Below the pieces are notes generated by a model that saw only the letters and a list, made by a program, of their open reading frames with translations, was not told the DNA's origin and did no database searches. A program made the translations under genes and the position numbers. Of a stretch of 64,000 nucleotides of DNA, positions 53,130 through 62,958 are shown piece after piece. The DNA is from Aurantiacibacter rhizosphaerae (GTDB lineage Bacteria > Pseudomonadota > Alphaproteobacteria > Sphingomonadales > Sphingomonadaceae): contig NZ_WUBR01000002.1 in NCBI RefSeq assembly GCF_009807005.1, forward strand, positions 124,001 through 188,000, read 5' to 3'. Within the stretch, counting starts at the first letter, position 1, and the number at the start of each line of letters is the position of its first letter.

Positions 53130-54592
53130 TGGACTATTCACAATCACTCGCGCTGGTCCTGCCAGAGATCATTCTCTCGATCTCGGGCCTCATCCTGCTG
53201 CTGCTGGCGGCATGGGGCGGTGACAAGGGTGCACGCGTCATTTCCATCGCTTCCGCCGTCGCGCTGGGCGGTGCCTTCGCGCTGGTTGCCGTCGCCGTGT
53301 GCAGCGGCGCAGCCGGGCCGGACACCATTGCCTTTGGCGGCCAGTTCCGTGCCGATGCCTTTGCTGGCCTTGCCAAGCTGATGATCTTCGCAGCCAGCGG
53401 CGCAGCGCTGGTGGTGGCACCGCGCTATTTTGAGCGGGCAGGGGACATGCGCGCCGAGTTCCCCGTACTGGTGCTGTTTGCCGCACTTGGCATGAGCATT
53501 ATGGTTTCCGCCGCAGACCTGATGACGCTGTATATCGGTCTGGAGCTGAACTCGCTTTCTGCCTACGTGCTCGCATCCATCCTGCGCGATGATGAGCGTA
53601 GCGCTGAGGCGGGCCTGAAATACTTCGTGCTGGGCGGCCTTGCATCCGGCATCCTGCTGTTCGGCATGAGCCTGACCTATGGCTTTGCCGGCACGACAAA
53701 TTTCAGTGGCATCGCCGTGGCAGTGTCCGATGGGCTTTCCACCGGTCAACTGTTTGGCCTGACCTTCGTAATGGCAGGCCTCGCCTTCAAGATCAGCGCC
53801 GCGCCTTTCCATATGTGGACGCCGGACGTTTACGAAGGCGCGCCGACGCCCGTCACCATGTTCTTCGCCAGCGCGCCCAAGGTGGCGGCTGTCGCACTGC
53901 TTGCCCGCGTATCGCTGGAAGCCTTTGGCACGCAAGCCGATGCATGGCGCCAGATCGTGATATTCGCTGCGCTGCTTTCCATCGTAATCGGTGCTCTTGG
54001 CGCGATCGGACAGCAGAACGTGAAGCGGCTGTTGGCCTATTCCTCGATCAACAACGTGGGCTTCATCCTGATCGGCCTTGCCGCAGGGACGCTGGCGGGT
54101 GCCAGTGCGATGATGGTCTACCTCGCCATCTATGTGGTGATGACGATCGGCAGCTTCGTTGCGGTGCTGCTAATGCGCGATGCCAATGGTAACCAGGTGG
54201 AGAATATCTCCGACCTGGCAGGACTTTCCACCACCCGTCCGGCGCTGGCGTGGTGCCTGCTGGCGCTGATGTTCAGCCTGGCCGGCATTCCGCCGCTGTT
54301 CGGCTTCTGGGGCAAGTTCGTGGTGTTCCAGGCCGTGGTGGAGGCAGACCTTCTCGCCATCGCGGCAATTGGTATTGCCGCCTCGGTTATCGGCGCTTTC
54401 TACTACATCAAGATCGTGAAAGTGATGTTCTTCGATGAAGCGGTCGACACGATAAAGGGCGAAAGCGACACCCCGCATTGGGCATTGCTGATCATCTGCG
54501 CGGTGCTGATTTCGCCGCTGGGCTATCTGTTGATCGGTCCGCTGGGCAATCTGGCAGACAGGGCCGCAGCCTCGCTGGCCGTCGCGTTCTGA
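53129..54592 (+). CDS. nuoN: NADH-quinone oxidoreductase subunit N
   Basis: A 487-residue antiporter-like subunit, 14 helices, with YIGLELNSLSAYVLASILR and LAFKISAAPFHMWTPDVYEGAPTPV (in part), the conserved Glu and Lys sites. It is the last nuo gene. One base separates it from birA, so transcription goes on. Confidence 0.97.
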   Translation: MDYSQSLALVLPEIILSISGLILLLLAAWGGDKGARVISIASAVALGGAFALVAVAVCSGAAGPDTIAFGGQFRADAFAGLAKLMIFAASGAALVVAPRYFERAGDMRAEFPVLVLFAALGMSIMVSAADLMTLYIGLELNSLSAYVLASILRDDERSAEAGLKYFVLGGLASGILLFGMSLTYGFAGTTNFSGIAVAVSDGLSTGQLFGLTFVMAGLAFKISAAPFHMWTPDVYEGAPTPVTMFFASAPKVAAVALLARVSLEAFGTQADAWRQIVIFAALLSIVIGALGAIGQQNVKRLLAYSSINNVGFILIGLAAGTLAGASAMMVYLAIYVVMTIGSFVAVLLMRDANGNQVENISDLAGLSTTRPALAWCLLALMFSLAGIPPLFGFWGKFVVFQAVVEADLLAIAAIGIAASVIGAFYYIKIVKVMFFDEAVDTIKGESDTPHWALLIICAVLISPLGYLLIGPLGNLADRAAASLAVAF

Positions 54593-54593
54593 T

Positions 54594-55319
54594 TTGACCC
54601 CCTCGATAGAGTACGTATCCGAAACCGGCAGCACCAATGCCGATATGGTCGCGCGCCTGGCACAGGGTGAGCGCATGCCGGATGGGCACTGGCTGGTGGC
54701 AAACCGTCAGACAGGCGGGCGAGGGCGGCAGGGCCGCAGCTGGATCGATGCGCCGGGCAATTTCATGGGGTCCACCGCGGTGCAGTTGCACGATCGGGAC
54801 CCCGCGCCAGCCACGCTCAGCTTCGTCGCCGCGCTGGCCGTGTATGAAACTGTGCTCCCCATGCTGGCCAATCCATCAGCCCTCATGCTGAAATGGCCGA
54901 ACGATGTGCTGTTCGAAGGGGCAAAGTTCTGTGGCCTGTTGCTGGAACGTGAGGCCGGCCATGCGGTGATCGGCATTGGCGTGAACCTGAAGGCCGCGCC
55001 CGCCATTGAAGACCGCAAGGTAAAGGCATTGTCGGACACAGGTCCGGCACCCGAACGCGATGCATTCGCCCAGGCGCTCGCCAATCAGATGGCGCTGGAA
55101 TTTCAGCGCTGGCGCGAGTTCGGCGCCGAGCCGATCATCAACAGGTGGAAGGCCGCCGCGCACAAGCCGGGCACCGCGCTGTGCGTGCATAACTCTGATG
55201 GTTCGCGCATATCGGGCACATTTGATGGCCTCGATCAGCATGGCGCGCTACGCTTGCGCCTGCCCGATGGCACCACACATATGGTGCACGCAGGCGATGT
55301 TTTGCTGGAGGAACGCTGA
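54594..55319 (+). CDS. birA: biotin--[acetyl-CoA-carboxylase] ligase (monofunctional)
   Basis: A 241-residue ligase that makes biotinyl-AMP and biotinylates carboxyl carrier proteins. [24 protein letters not shown] and [17 protein letters not shown] are the substrate and ATP sites; a short C-terminal domain follows. The N-terminal DNA-binding domain of E. coli BirA is missing, so it cannot act as repressor. It starts at TTG two bases after nuoN and its stop overlaps coaX by one base. Confidence 0.95.
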   Translation: MTPSIEYVSETGSTNADMVARLAQGERMPDGHWLVANRQTGGRGRQGRSWIDAPGNFMGSTAVQLHDRDPAPATLSFVAALAVYETVLPMLANPSALMLKWPNDVLFEGAKFCGLLLEREAGHAVIGIGVNLKAAPAIEDRKVKALSDTGPAPERDAFAQALANQMALEFQRWREFGAEPIINRWKAAAHKPGTALCVHNSDGSRISGTFDGLDQHGALRLRLPDGTTHMVHAGDVLLEER

Positions 55320-56098
55320 TGCTGCTCGCAGTCGATGTCGGCAATACCAATGTTGTTTTCGCCCTGTTCGACGGTACGGAAATCCGCGCCCGCTGGCGCA
55401 TCGCCACGGACGGGCGGCGTACGGGCGATGAATATGCCACGTGGCTGCTGCAACTTCTCGCCATTGAGGGGATAGAGCGTAGCGCCGTCACCAGCATCAT
55501 CTTCGGATCGGTGGTGCCACGCGCGGATCACAATCTTTCCGTGCTGGCTAACAAGTATTTCGGCATCGAACCGCTGATCGCGGGCGAGGGCAAGACTGCC
55601 TGGGGCTTTGAAATCGATGTGGAGCAGCCCAACACGCTGGGCGCGGATCGCGCGCTGAATTGCATCGCGGCGCATAAATTGGTGGGCGGAGACATGATCG
55701 TGGTGGATTTCGGCACCGCGACCAAGTTCGAAGCTGTCGATTATAACGGTGCCTACAAGGGCGGCATCATCGCGCCGGGCATCAATCTTTCGCTGGATGC
55801 GCTGGTGGGCAAGACGGCCAAGCTGCCGCGCATTGCCATCGAAGCGCCCGAAACCGGCAATGTTATCGGACGCAACACCGAAGACCAGATGTTGATAGGG
55901 GTCTTTTGGGGGTATGTAGCGATGATGGAAGGCTTGATAGAGCGCATGAAGGCGCAGATCGGTCGCCCCGTAACGGTGGTGGCCACAGGCGGGCTAGCCA
56001 TCCTGTTTGACCAGAAGACCGATATTTTCGACCGAATAGACGCCGACCTTACCATCCGCGGCCTGCAGATCCTGGCCCAGCGCGCAGGAGCGACATGA
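55319..56098 (+). CDS. coaX: type III pantothenate kinase
   Basis: A 259-residue ASKHA-fold kinase for the first step of coenzyme A synthesis. Motifs: [12 protein letters not shown] (phosphate 1), [19 protein letters not shown] with the catalytic Asp region, and [15 protein letters not shown]. Type III enzymes are insensitive to CoA feedback. Coupled to rnj by ATGA. Confidence 0.96.
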   Translation: MLLAVDVGNTNVVFALFDGTEIRARWRIATDGRRTGDEYATWLLQLLAIEGIERSAVTSIIFGSVVPRADHNLSVLANKYFGIEPLIAGEGKTAWGFEIDVEQPNTLGADRALNCIAAHKLVGGDMIVVDFGTATKFEAVDYNGAYKGGIIAPGINLSLDALVGKTAKLPRIAIEAPETGNVIGRNTEDQMLIGVFWGYVAMMEGLIERMKAQIGRPVTVVATGGLAILFDQKTDIFDRIDADLTIRGLQILAQRAGAT

Positions 56099-57744
56099 AA
56101 AAAGATTTCACCCCGCAGGACGAATTGCTTTTCCTGGCACTGGGAGGATCCGGAGAGATTGGCATGAACGTCAATCTTTATGGCTGCCAGGGCAAGTGGC
56201 TGATGGTGGACCTGGGGATGAGCTTCGGCTCCAACGAATATCCCGGTACCGAGCTGATGTTTGCCGATCCCGAATTTATCGAGGAGCGAGCCCGCGATTT
56301 GCTGGGCATCGTGCTGACCCACGCGCACGAGGACCATATCGGCGCGATCCCCTATTTCGCGGCGGATCTGGGCGTGCCGCTCTATGCCACGCCCTTCACG
56401 GCAGACCTGATCCGGCGCAAGCTGGACGAGGCGGGCCTGACGCGCGAGATCAAACTCAACGTGATCGAGGAGGATCACGGCCAAATCGACATCGGTCCGT
56501 TCACCGTCACCTATATCCCGCTGGCCCACTCCATCGCAGAGGGCAACGCGCTGCTAATCGATACGCCATATGGCCGTATCTTCCACACCGGCGACTGGAA
56601 GCTGGATGATGAGCCGCAGATCGGCACGCCCGCTACTGAGGAGGAGCTTTCCGAAATCGGTGACGAAGGCGTGCTGGCGATGGTGTGCGATTCCACCAAT
56701 GTCTTCAATCCCGTACCTTCAGGAAGCGAAGGGGCCGTATTCCGCGGACTACTGGAGGAAACGCAGAAACATTCCGGCAGGCGGGTGCTGGTGTCCACTT
56801 TCGCATCCAACGTCGCCCGGCTGAAGACGCTTGGCGAAGTGGCCCGGCAAACCAATCGCCAGCTTTGCGTTGCCGGGCGATCGCTTGACCGCATGATCGA
56901 AGTGGCCAGCGCAAATGGCTATCTGGATGATTTTCCCGATACGATGGATTTCGACACCGCAATGGGCCTGCCGCGCGGCGAGGTGATGATCATCGCCACG
57001 GGCGGGCAGGGCGAGCCCCGCGCCGCGCTTTCGCGCATTGCCGATGGCAACCACCCGCTCAGCCTGGATGAAGGCGATGTGATCCTGTTCTCTAGCCGCG
57101 TCATCCCCGGCAATGACATTGCGATTGGCCGCGTGCAGAACCAACTGGCTGAACGCGGCATTGTGATGGTGACCGACAGGCAGAGCGAAATCCACGTATC
57201 GGGCCATCCCGGTCGGCCGGAGCTTGAAGCGCTTTATGGCTGGCTGCGTCCGGAGATACTCGTGCCGGTTCATGGGGAAATCCGCCATATGCAGGAGCAG
57301 GCAAGGGTAGGGCGCGCTGCCGGTATCGCCCATGCCGTGTTCCAGAAGAACGGCGACATCGTGCGTCTTGCGCCCGGCAGCCCCGGCAAGATCGCCGAAG
57401 TGCATACCGGCAGGCTGGTGCTGGACGGTGATATCATCGTGCCTTCCGATGGCGACGCCATCACCATGCGCCGTCGGCTTTCGCGCGATGGCTTGCTGAT
57501 CGTGGTGCTGGATCAGGCGGGCGGTGTGCAGATCGAAGGGATCGGCCTGCCGCTGGATGAGGATTACGATGACTTCGTTGAAGAGGCAGAAAATGATGTT
57601 CGCACGTCGCTGGGCAAACTGAAAGGCAAGCGCGGGCAGGATCGTGACGCGGTGATGGAAGCTGCACGCCTCGCCGCGCGCCGGGCTGCTCAGCGCTGGT
57701 CTGGAAAGAAGCCGCAGACGCGCGTGATCATGGCAGGCGAGTAA
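56095..57744 (+). CDS. rnj: ribonuclease J
   Basis: A 549-residue metallo-beta-lactamase/beta-CASP nuclease with 5'-to-3' exonuclease and endonuclease activity. The metal motif HAHEDH is at 76-81, HTGDWKLD follows near 162, and the beta-CASP motifs ([22 protein letters not shown]) are intact. The C-terminal ~90 residues form the dimerising tail. The chromosome therefore codes for both RNase E (20539-23382) and RNase J, as in Rhodobacter and Sinorhizobium. Confidence 0.95.
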   Translation: MKKDFTPQDELLFLALGGSGEIGMNVNLYGCQGKWLMVDLGMSFGSNEYPGTELMFADPEFIEERARDLLGIVLTHAHEDHIGAIPYFAADLGVPLYATPFTADLIRRKLDEAGLTREIKLNVIEEDHGQIDIGPFTVTYIPLAHSIAEGNALLIDTPYGRIFHTGDWKLDDEPQIGTPATEEELSEIGDEGVLAMVCDSTNVFNPVPSGSEGAVFRGLLEETQKHSGRRVLVSTFASNVARLKTLGEVARQTNRQLCVAGRSLDRMIEVASANGYLDDFPDTMDFDTAMGLPRGEVMIIATGGQGEPRAALSRIADGNHPLSLDEGDVILFSSRVIPGNDIAIGRVQNQLAERGIVMVTDRQSEIHVSGHPGRPELEALYGWLRPEILVPVHGEIRHMQEQARVGRAAGIAHAVFQKNGDIVRLAPGSPGKIAEVHTGRLVLDGDIIVPSDGDAITMRRRLSRDGLLIVVLDQAGGVQIEGIGLPLDEDYDDFVEEAENDVRTSLGKLKGKRGQDRDAVMEAARLAARRAAQRWSGKKPQTRVIMAGE

Positions 57745-57758
57745 GGACACCGCCCGAC

Positions 57759-58034
57759 ATGCAGATTACCTCCATCATCGCCATTTATGCCCTGTTCTGG
57801 GTGATGTGCGCATTCCTGCTGTTGCCGTTCGGTGTGAAAACGCATGACGAGGCGGGTATCGCCAAGGTGCCAGGCCAGGCAGACAGTGCCCCAGCCAATT
57901 TCCGGCCGGGCAGAGTCGCCTTCCGGGCCACATTGCTTGCGGCCTGCCTGACGGCGCTGTTCGTCGCCAATTATTCGCAGCAGTGGATCACCGTTGAAGA
58001 CGTAGATCTACTTGGCCAGATGGGCCCCAGCTAA
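57759..58034 (+). CDS. DUF1467-family small membrane protein
   Basis: A 91-residue protein with two transmembrane helices (about 5-26 and 54-72) and a loop KTHDEAGIAKVPGQADSAP between, which fits the alphaproteobacterial DUF1467 family. AAGGAC precedes the ATG. It is the last gene of the nuo-birA-coaX-rnj unit. Function unknown. Confidence 0.82.
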   Translation: MQITSIIAIYALFWVMCAFLLLPFGVKTHDEAGIAKVPGQADSAPANFRPGRVAFRATLLAACLTALFVANYSQQWITVEDVDLLGQMGPS

Positions 58035-58071
58035 AGCGCAATTCCATGCGGCTAAGCTTGGGTCATACAAC

Positions 58072-60645
58072 CTAGTCGCGCAGCCGGTCTATCGCTTGCG
58101 CCATCGCCACGTACAGTTTGCCCATGTCGCTGGATAGCAGGGTCACCGCCATGGCGTGCCCATCGCGCGTCGCCAGTATGTTGCGCAACATGGCCTCGAA
58201 GTCGTGAATGTAGCGGTTCACCGTCTCACGGAACTCGGCATCTTCGGAGTAGATCGCGCTGACCTGGCGGGCGTCGTGCTTGTCCAGAAGGCGCACGGCA
58301 CGGCGGGTGAAAATGCCGCGATCACCGCGCAGGTAATGCGCCCATTGCGTGTCGCCGATGTCGTTATCGAATGCCTTGGCAATATCGATTGAGCTGGAAT
58401 TCAGCGCCTCTGTAATCAGGGCCATGCGCCGGGCGAAATCACTATCGACGTTCTCTTCGGCCTTCTCGCGGGCGTATTCCACGCGTTGTTCCAGATTGGC
58501 CGCAAGATCATTGATGCGGGAAAGTTGCTCCCGCAGCAGCTGCGCAGTTTCGCGTCCAGCCTCATCCGCGCGGTTTGTCGCCTGCTCCAGCTCTGCGATC
58601 GTCTCCTTCGCATGGCGGCGCATGGCTTTGGCCAACTGATCGCGGCTAGCCTCGGCAACCTGATCGGCCAATGCGTTGACGGCCTCGGTCTGCTCTTCAC
58701 GCAGGTTTTCGAGGACAGAGGCAGAGGCCGCGCTCAGCATGTCGATCGCGCTGCGCAGTTCTTGAGAGGTGCGCTCTGCAACACGTTCCGTCTCGGTAGC
58801 GACGGCAGAGAGCTGGTCTTCCAGCTCCTTCATTTGATCCAGCGAAGCTGTGCCGGATTCGCGCGATTTATCCAACTGGCCGGCAAGATTGCTGCCGCGC
58901 GTCTCTGCATCTTCGATCAGCCTGTGCAGTTCGCGAGCGGTCGTGCCGAAAGAATTGAGGCGCGTTTCAGCGCCCGCCACTGCATCTGACAGCGCCCCTT
59001 CGGAATGATCCGCGCTGGAGCGGATGATTTCGAGCAGGCGCACGCTGTCATCCGTCATGCGGCCCAGGAAGGTGGCGCTTTCGTTCAGCACGTTCCGGTT
59101 CTGCGCCAGGCGATCAGACAGTGTCCCCGCAGCGTCCGCCACTTTGGTGCCGGTTTCATCGGCCTGCGTGCCAAGCTGCGCGATCTCCGTGTCGATGGCA
59201 GAGAGGCGTCCGGCAAGGGCTTCACCTTGCTCTGCCAGACCCGCGACATGTGCCAGATGCTCTTTCTGGCGATCGGCAATACGCTGATCGAATTCCAGAA
59301 TGCGCTGCTCAAGCGCGGCAAGCGCGTCATGCTGGCTTTCCTCGCTGGCCTGACGCCTGCGGGCGAAATCGTCGTCAAAGGCGGCCATGCTGCTGGCGAG
59401 CCGTTGGTCCACCCTGCTGGCCTCGTCATTCAGGGCGACAAGCCGCATCCGGGCATTGGTCATCGCCGATTCGTCCAGCTTCACGACACCGTCGAGAACT
59501 TCCTTCATCCGGTCTTCCAGCGCGGTGATCGCCTTAGACCAACGCTCGGCCGCCTCTGCCTGTCCGCCATCCATGGTCTCGACCAGCTCTTCACCCTCGA
59601 TACGCAGGGCCGAGAGGCGCTCGCGCATAGCCGTTGCCGCCGCGGCTTCCCTTGCATGCAAGGCTTCGGCGTCATCGCGCATCTGGCGGGCCAGCCCCTC
59701 CGATCGGGAGGCAATGGCGTCAAAGGCGCGCTCTTCGGCTGCCTCCAGCTCCCGGCGGAATTCATCGCTGTTGACCCGCAGACGTTCAAAGCGTTGCCCG
59801 GCAAGATCGCCCAGTGCGACAATCTGTTTTTCGAAGGATGCAAGCGTGGCGTCCACCTTCTCGCCAATCTGTGCGACATGCGCTTCGCCGGTCTCGTTGA
59901 AACCGTTCAGCCGTTCGAAGGCAGATGCAAGCTTGTCCACCCGATCCTGTGCGGACTGGCCGGTGCCGCCAAGCTGGTTGTTCATATCGCGCGCGGCGTT
60001 GGTCAGCACGGGCAGCTGATCTCGCAGCCGCTCCATATTCCCCACGGCCGTTTCGCTGACATGGCCGATGCTTTCCACCTGGGCGGAATTGTCACGGACA
60101 AGATCCTGCAATCGATCCGCATTGGTGGAAATACGCTCCACCGCGACACGGCCAAGAGACTCCAGATCGCGGGATTGGGATTCGATAAAGTCCCGCGCCA
60201 GGGCAAGTTCGCGGTTCACGGCGTGGAGTCGGCTTTCCAGCTGCGTAGATTCATGCGCCAGGGCGCGCGCTGCATCGGTGAAGCGATTGGCTTCGCGCCG
60301 GCTGTTGCGCATGGCGATCAGGTAGATGCCCATCAGAAGGATCAGCGGCACGGACCACTGCACGATCCAGTCTATCCACTGGCTGGCAGACGCGCCGGCG
60401 GCCATCGCCGGAAATTGCGCCCAGACAAAGAATATCGTCCAGGCAACAGCTGCAGCTACAGCCAATGCAGGGGCGATCCAGGTACCGCGCGGCCTCTCCG
60501 GCTCGTCCTCCCACACATCCTCTTCATACACCTCGTCAACGGAGGTTTCGTAGACTTCGTCCTCACTCACATCGAAGGCGGAATCCTCGATGGGATCGGC
60601 GGCAGTATCGTCCTGCGAAGGGACCAGGTTTTTCCAGCGGCTCAT
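58072..60645 (-). CDS. large membrane-anchored coiled-coil protein of unknown function
   Basis: An 857-residue protein. An acidic N-terminus (about 1-52) with a repeated DEVYE-type motif is followed by two transmembrane helices (58-78 and 94-112), and then by some 700 residues of Glu/Ala/Arg/Asp-rich sequence that reads as long coiled coil, with heptads such as ALEQRILEFDQRIADRQ. The last ~120 residues look globular. The pattern resembles membrane-bound scaffold or polar-tether proteins, and remotely chemoreceptor-type coiled coils, but I see no known domain. It is convergent to the DUF1467 gene and divergent from the next one. Confidence 0.75.
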   Translation of the reverse strand: MSRWKNLVPSQDDTAADPIEDSAFDVSEDEVYETSVDEVYEEDVWEDEPERPRGTWIAPALAVAAAVAWTIFFVWAQFPAMAAGASASQWIDWIVQWSVPLILLMGIYLIAMRNSRREANRFTDAARALAHESTQLESRLHAVNRELALARDFIESQSRDLESLGRVAVERISTNADRLQDLVRDNSAQVESIGHVSETAVGNMERLRDQLPVLTNAARDMNNQLGGTGQSAQDRVDKLASAFERLNGFNETGEAHVAQIGEKVDATLASFEKQIVALGDLAGQRFERLRVNSDEFRRELEAAEERAFDAIASRSEGLARQMRDDAEALHAREAAAATAMRERLSALRIEGEELVETMDGGQAEAAERWSKAITALEDRMKEVLDGVVKLDESAMTNARMRLVALNDEASRVDQRLASSMAAFDDDFARRRQASEESQHDALAALEQRILEFDQRIADRQKEHLAHVAGLAEQGEALAGRLSAIDTEIAQLGTQADETGTKVADAAGTLSDRLAQNRNVLNESATFLGRMTDDSVRLLEIIRSSADHSEGALSDAVAGAETRLNSFGTTARELHRLIEDAETRGSNLAGQLDKSRESGTASLDQMKELEDQLSAVATETERVAERTSQELRSAIDMLSAASASVLENLREEQTEAVNALADQVAEASRDQLAKAMRRHAKETIAELEQATNRADEAGRETAQLLREQLSRINDLAANLEQRVEYAREKAEENVDSDFARRMALITEALNSSSIDIAKAFDNDIGDTQWAHYLRGDRGIFTRRAVRLLDKHDARQVSAIYSEDAEFRETVNRYIHDFEAMLRNILATRDGHAMAVTLLSSDMGKLYVAMAQAIDRLRD

Positions 60646-60783
60646 GATTCTTTCTTAACACACGCCAAAGGCCATGGAACCAGCCCAAAGGTTAAAACCC
60701 ACTGTGTAGCCGATGATACCGACAGTTTATCTGTTTCGCCTTCAGTCCGCCTTGGCAGCGGCTCCGTCCGTCCTTAGCTAGGC

Positions 60784-61962
60784 ATGGATGCACCAGTGGA
60801 ATTTCTTGCCATGCGCGCCGCGCTGATCTCTCTCCCGCAGCCGGGTGAAGGGGATTTGCCATCGATCGCTGGCAAATCGCTGGCGCAGCGGCAATTGATG
60901 TTCGCGCGCGAGGCAGGGTGCGACTGCATAATCGCGCATGGAGGCGGGGCATCGCAGGATGGGATCGCCTTGCGCCATGCGGCAGAAAAGCTGGGGTTGA
61001 AATTCCAGGTTATCACCAGTGGCCATGCCTTGCCCGGCATTATCGGGGATGCTGACAGCCTGATGGTGCTGCAACCCGGCCTGCTGCCCGAATCGCCCAC
61101 CGCACTGGACCTGCTTCGTGCCGAAGGGGACCGTATCCTGATGGTTTCCGCCGGTCCGGGGGCCAGCGCCGGGCTGGAGCGGATTGATCTTGATCGCGCG
61201 TGGGCGGGGGCGCTTACGATGCCGGGCCGCTGGCTGGGCAAGCTTGCCGATTTGCCGGAGGATATTGCACCTCACGGTGCCCTGCTGCGCATAGCCTTGC
61301 AGCAACGCCTGCCCGAAGCGCGCCTTGCCGATAGCATGCTGGATGATGGCAGGTGGACGCTGATCGCCTCCGACGATGCGGCGAGCGCCGTGGCAAGCGA
61401 CTGGCAGCGCAGCCATCTGGGCGAAGTGGCGCCTGGCGCAGTTTCGCGCTGGCTGGGCAATGCGCTGGTGCGGGCTGCGGGCACGCGCATGCTCGACACG
61501 CCCTATGCGCGGCCCGCCTTGCTGTTGCTTTGCGCAATTCTGCTGGGCGGCGGCGTTGCAGCGGGGCTTTTCGAACGTCCGGTTCTCGGCTTTTTCCTCA
61601 TTGCGCTTAGCGTGCCCGTGCTGGAAGCTTTTTTGGCCCTGTCACGCCTGTTGGTGGCCCCTTTTGGCCGGATCAGGCGCTTGCCCTGGCTGCGCATGGG
61701 GATCGACGCGGCGCTGCTGGCCGTTGGTATCATGGCAATCGACAGCCTGTTTCATCGCAGCATCTTTCCGCCCGTGGTTCTGGTCGCATCGCTGTTCCTG
61801 CTGGATCGTCGCACCGTGCCGGAATGGCTGGAACCCTTGCGCGACAGGATGCTGATCGCTGGCGTTATCGGCTTGCTGGCGCTGTTCATCACGCCGGAAC
61901 TGGCGATAATGCTGGTGGGTCTGCTGGTGCTTGCGGCCAATATCATGCTGCCACGCAGATAA
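60784..61962 (+). CDS. nucleotidyltransferase-like domain fused to a membrane domain
   Basis: A 392-residue protein in two parts. Residues ~15-215 resemble a MobA-type GT-A domain (GKSLAQRQLMFAREAGCDCIIAHG, then DLDRAWAGALTMPG), but the usual glycine-rich N-terminal LAGGxSxRM-type loop is reduced. Residues ~240-390 form five or six hydrophobic helices. In known fusions of this type the membrane part is a CDP-alcohol phosphotransferase with a D-x2-D-G-x2-A-R motif; I do not find that motif here. So it may be an inactive or new variant. It is followed by the helical gene at 36 bases and then by the kinase-like gene. Confidence 0.7.
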   Translation: MDAPVEFLAMRAALISLPQPGEGDLPSIAGKSLAQRQLMFAREAGCDCIIAHGGGASQDGIALRHAAEKLGLKFQVITSGHALPGIIGDADSLMVLQPGLLPESPTALDLLRAEGDRILMVSAGPGASAGLERIDLDRAWAGALTMPGRWLGKLADLPEDIAPHGALLRIALQQRLPEARLADSMLDDGRWTLIASDDAASAVASDWQRSHLGEVAPGAVSRWLGNALVRAAGTRMLDTPYARPALLLLCAILLGGGVAAGLFERPVLGFFLIALSVPVLEAFLALSRLLVAPFGRIRRLPWLRMGIDAALLAVGIMAIDSLFHRSIFPPVVLVASLFLLDRRTVPEWLEPLRDRMLIAGVIGLLALFITPELAIMLVGLLVLAANIMLPRR

Positions 61963-61997
61963 CGCGCGTTTAACCAAGTTGCGCTATCGGCTGAAGA

Positions 61998-62957
61998 ATG
62001 AACGACACGAACACCACCGGGCAATCTGCCACCAATGTTGAGGACATGTTGCGCGGTGAGCTGGCGCAGGGTGATGTCATCCTGTCGACCGCGCGCCCGA
62101 TATTGCGTCATCTGCTGGCGAATGATGACCATGCGCTGTTCAATGACGAGGTTATTGCCAAGATACGCGGCATGATGGGCCACCTTGCCCGCCAACTGCT
62201 TTTCAAGCTGGCGGAAGTGGTTGCGAAAGAAGCGCAGAGCGAATTCGTGGACGCGCGGCAGGATCAGCTCGCTACCCTGTTGCTGGAAGACACCGCGTTC
62301 CTTGGCCACGCCCATGCGCTCTCGATCGAGGCTCAGCTTGCCGATCGCCTGAACTCTCGCAGCGGGATTGACCCGGTGCTGTCCCCGCTGTTGCAGGAAC
62401 TGGCCGCATCGAAGGATGAGATGCAGGCAGCGGCGGCCATGCGCGTGGTTGCGGCGCAGGCGCGCTTCATGCAGCACCAGCGACGGATGGAACTGCCTCT
62501 GGCAGAACTGCCCGCCGAATTGTTTCATGCCGCTACCAAGGCCTTGAAAAACAGCCAGACCGATTATTCGGCAGAAGCGCAATCCGTGTGTGATCGGCTG
62601 CGTAGCGAATATAGCGAAAGCGATCGCCGCGTCGGGCAGATTACGCGCCTGGTGATGGCCATGGGCAGCACCGCCACCCGCGCCCTGGCCGTGGACCATG
62701 CCGGCCTTTCCGTATTCCTGACGGCGCTCTACATGGCATCGGAGCAGGATCGGGATGTGGTCGTCCTCTCCCTTGGAGAAAACCAGTGTGCACGCCTCGC
62801 ACTATCCCTGCGCGCAGCGGGGCTGGGGCAGAGCGCCGTGGAGGAGCAATTTCTTTACCTTCATCCCGACATCACTCTGCCAGAAGGTTTCGACATGCTG
62901 CGTGCAGACCGTGCCGCTGCCTTGCTGACCTCTGCCGCGCCGGGACTGGCAGGCTGA
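61998..62957 (+). CDS. all-helical protein of unknown function
   Basis: A 319-residue cytoplasmic protein with no signal peptide or membrane helix, Leu/Ala-rich, reading as ten or more amphipathic helices (for example ILSTARPILRHLLANDDHAL, LPAELFHAATKALKNSQTDYS). It has some likeness to the helical-repeat DUF2336 proteins of alphaproteobacteria, but I cannot confirm it. It lies one base before the kinase-like gene and 36 bases after the nucleotidyltransferase-like gene, so the three probably form a unit and it may be the partner of the kinase-like protein. Confidence 0.7.
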   Translation: MNDTNTTGQSATNVEDMLRGELAQGDVILSTARPILRHLLANDDHALFNDEVIAKIRGMMGHLARQLLFKLAEVVAKEAQSEFVDARQDQLATLLLEDTAFLGHAHALSIEAQLADRLNSRSGIDPVLSPLLQELAASKDEMQAAAAMRVVAAQARFMQHQRRMELPLAELPAELFHAATKALKNSQTDYSAEAQSVCDRLRSEYSESDRRVGQITRLVMAMGSTATRALAVDHAGLSVFLTALYMASEQDRDVVVLSLGENQCARLALSLRAAGLGQSAVEEQFLYLHPDITLPEGFDMLRADRAAALLTSAAPGLAG

Positions 62958-62958
62958 G

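Noticed and set aside
59005-60777. 590-residue plus-strand open frame antisense to the coiled-coil gene
   Set aside because: It mirrors the regular codon pattern of the coiled coil; the minus-strand reading has signal, membrane helices and heptads, the plus-strand reading no recognisable domain.
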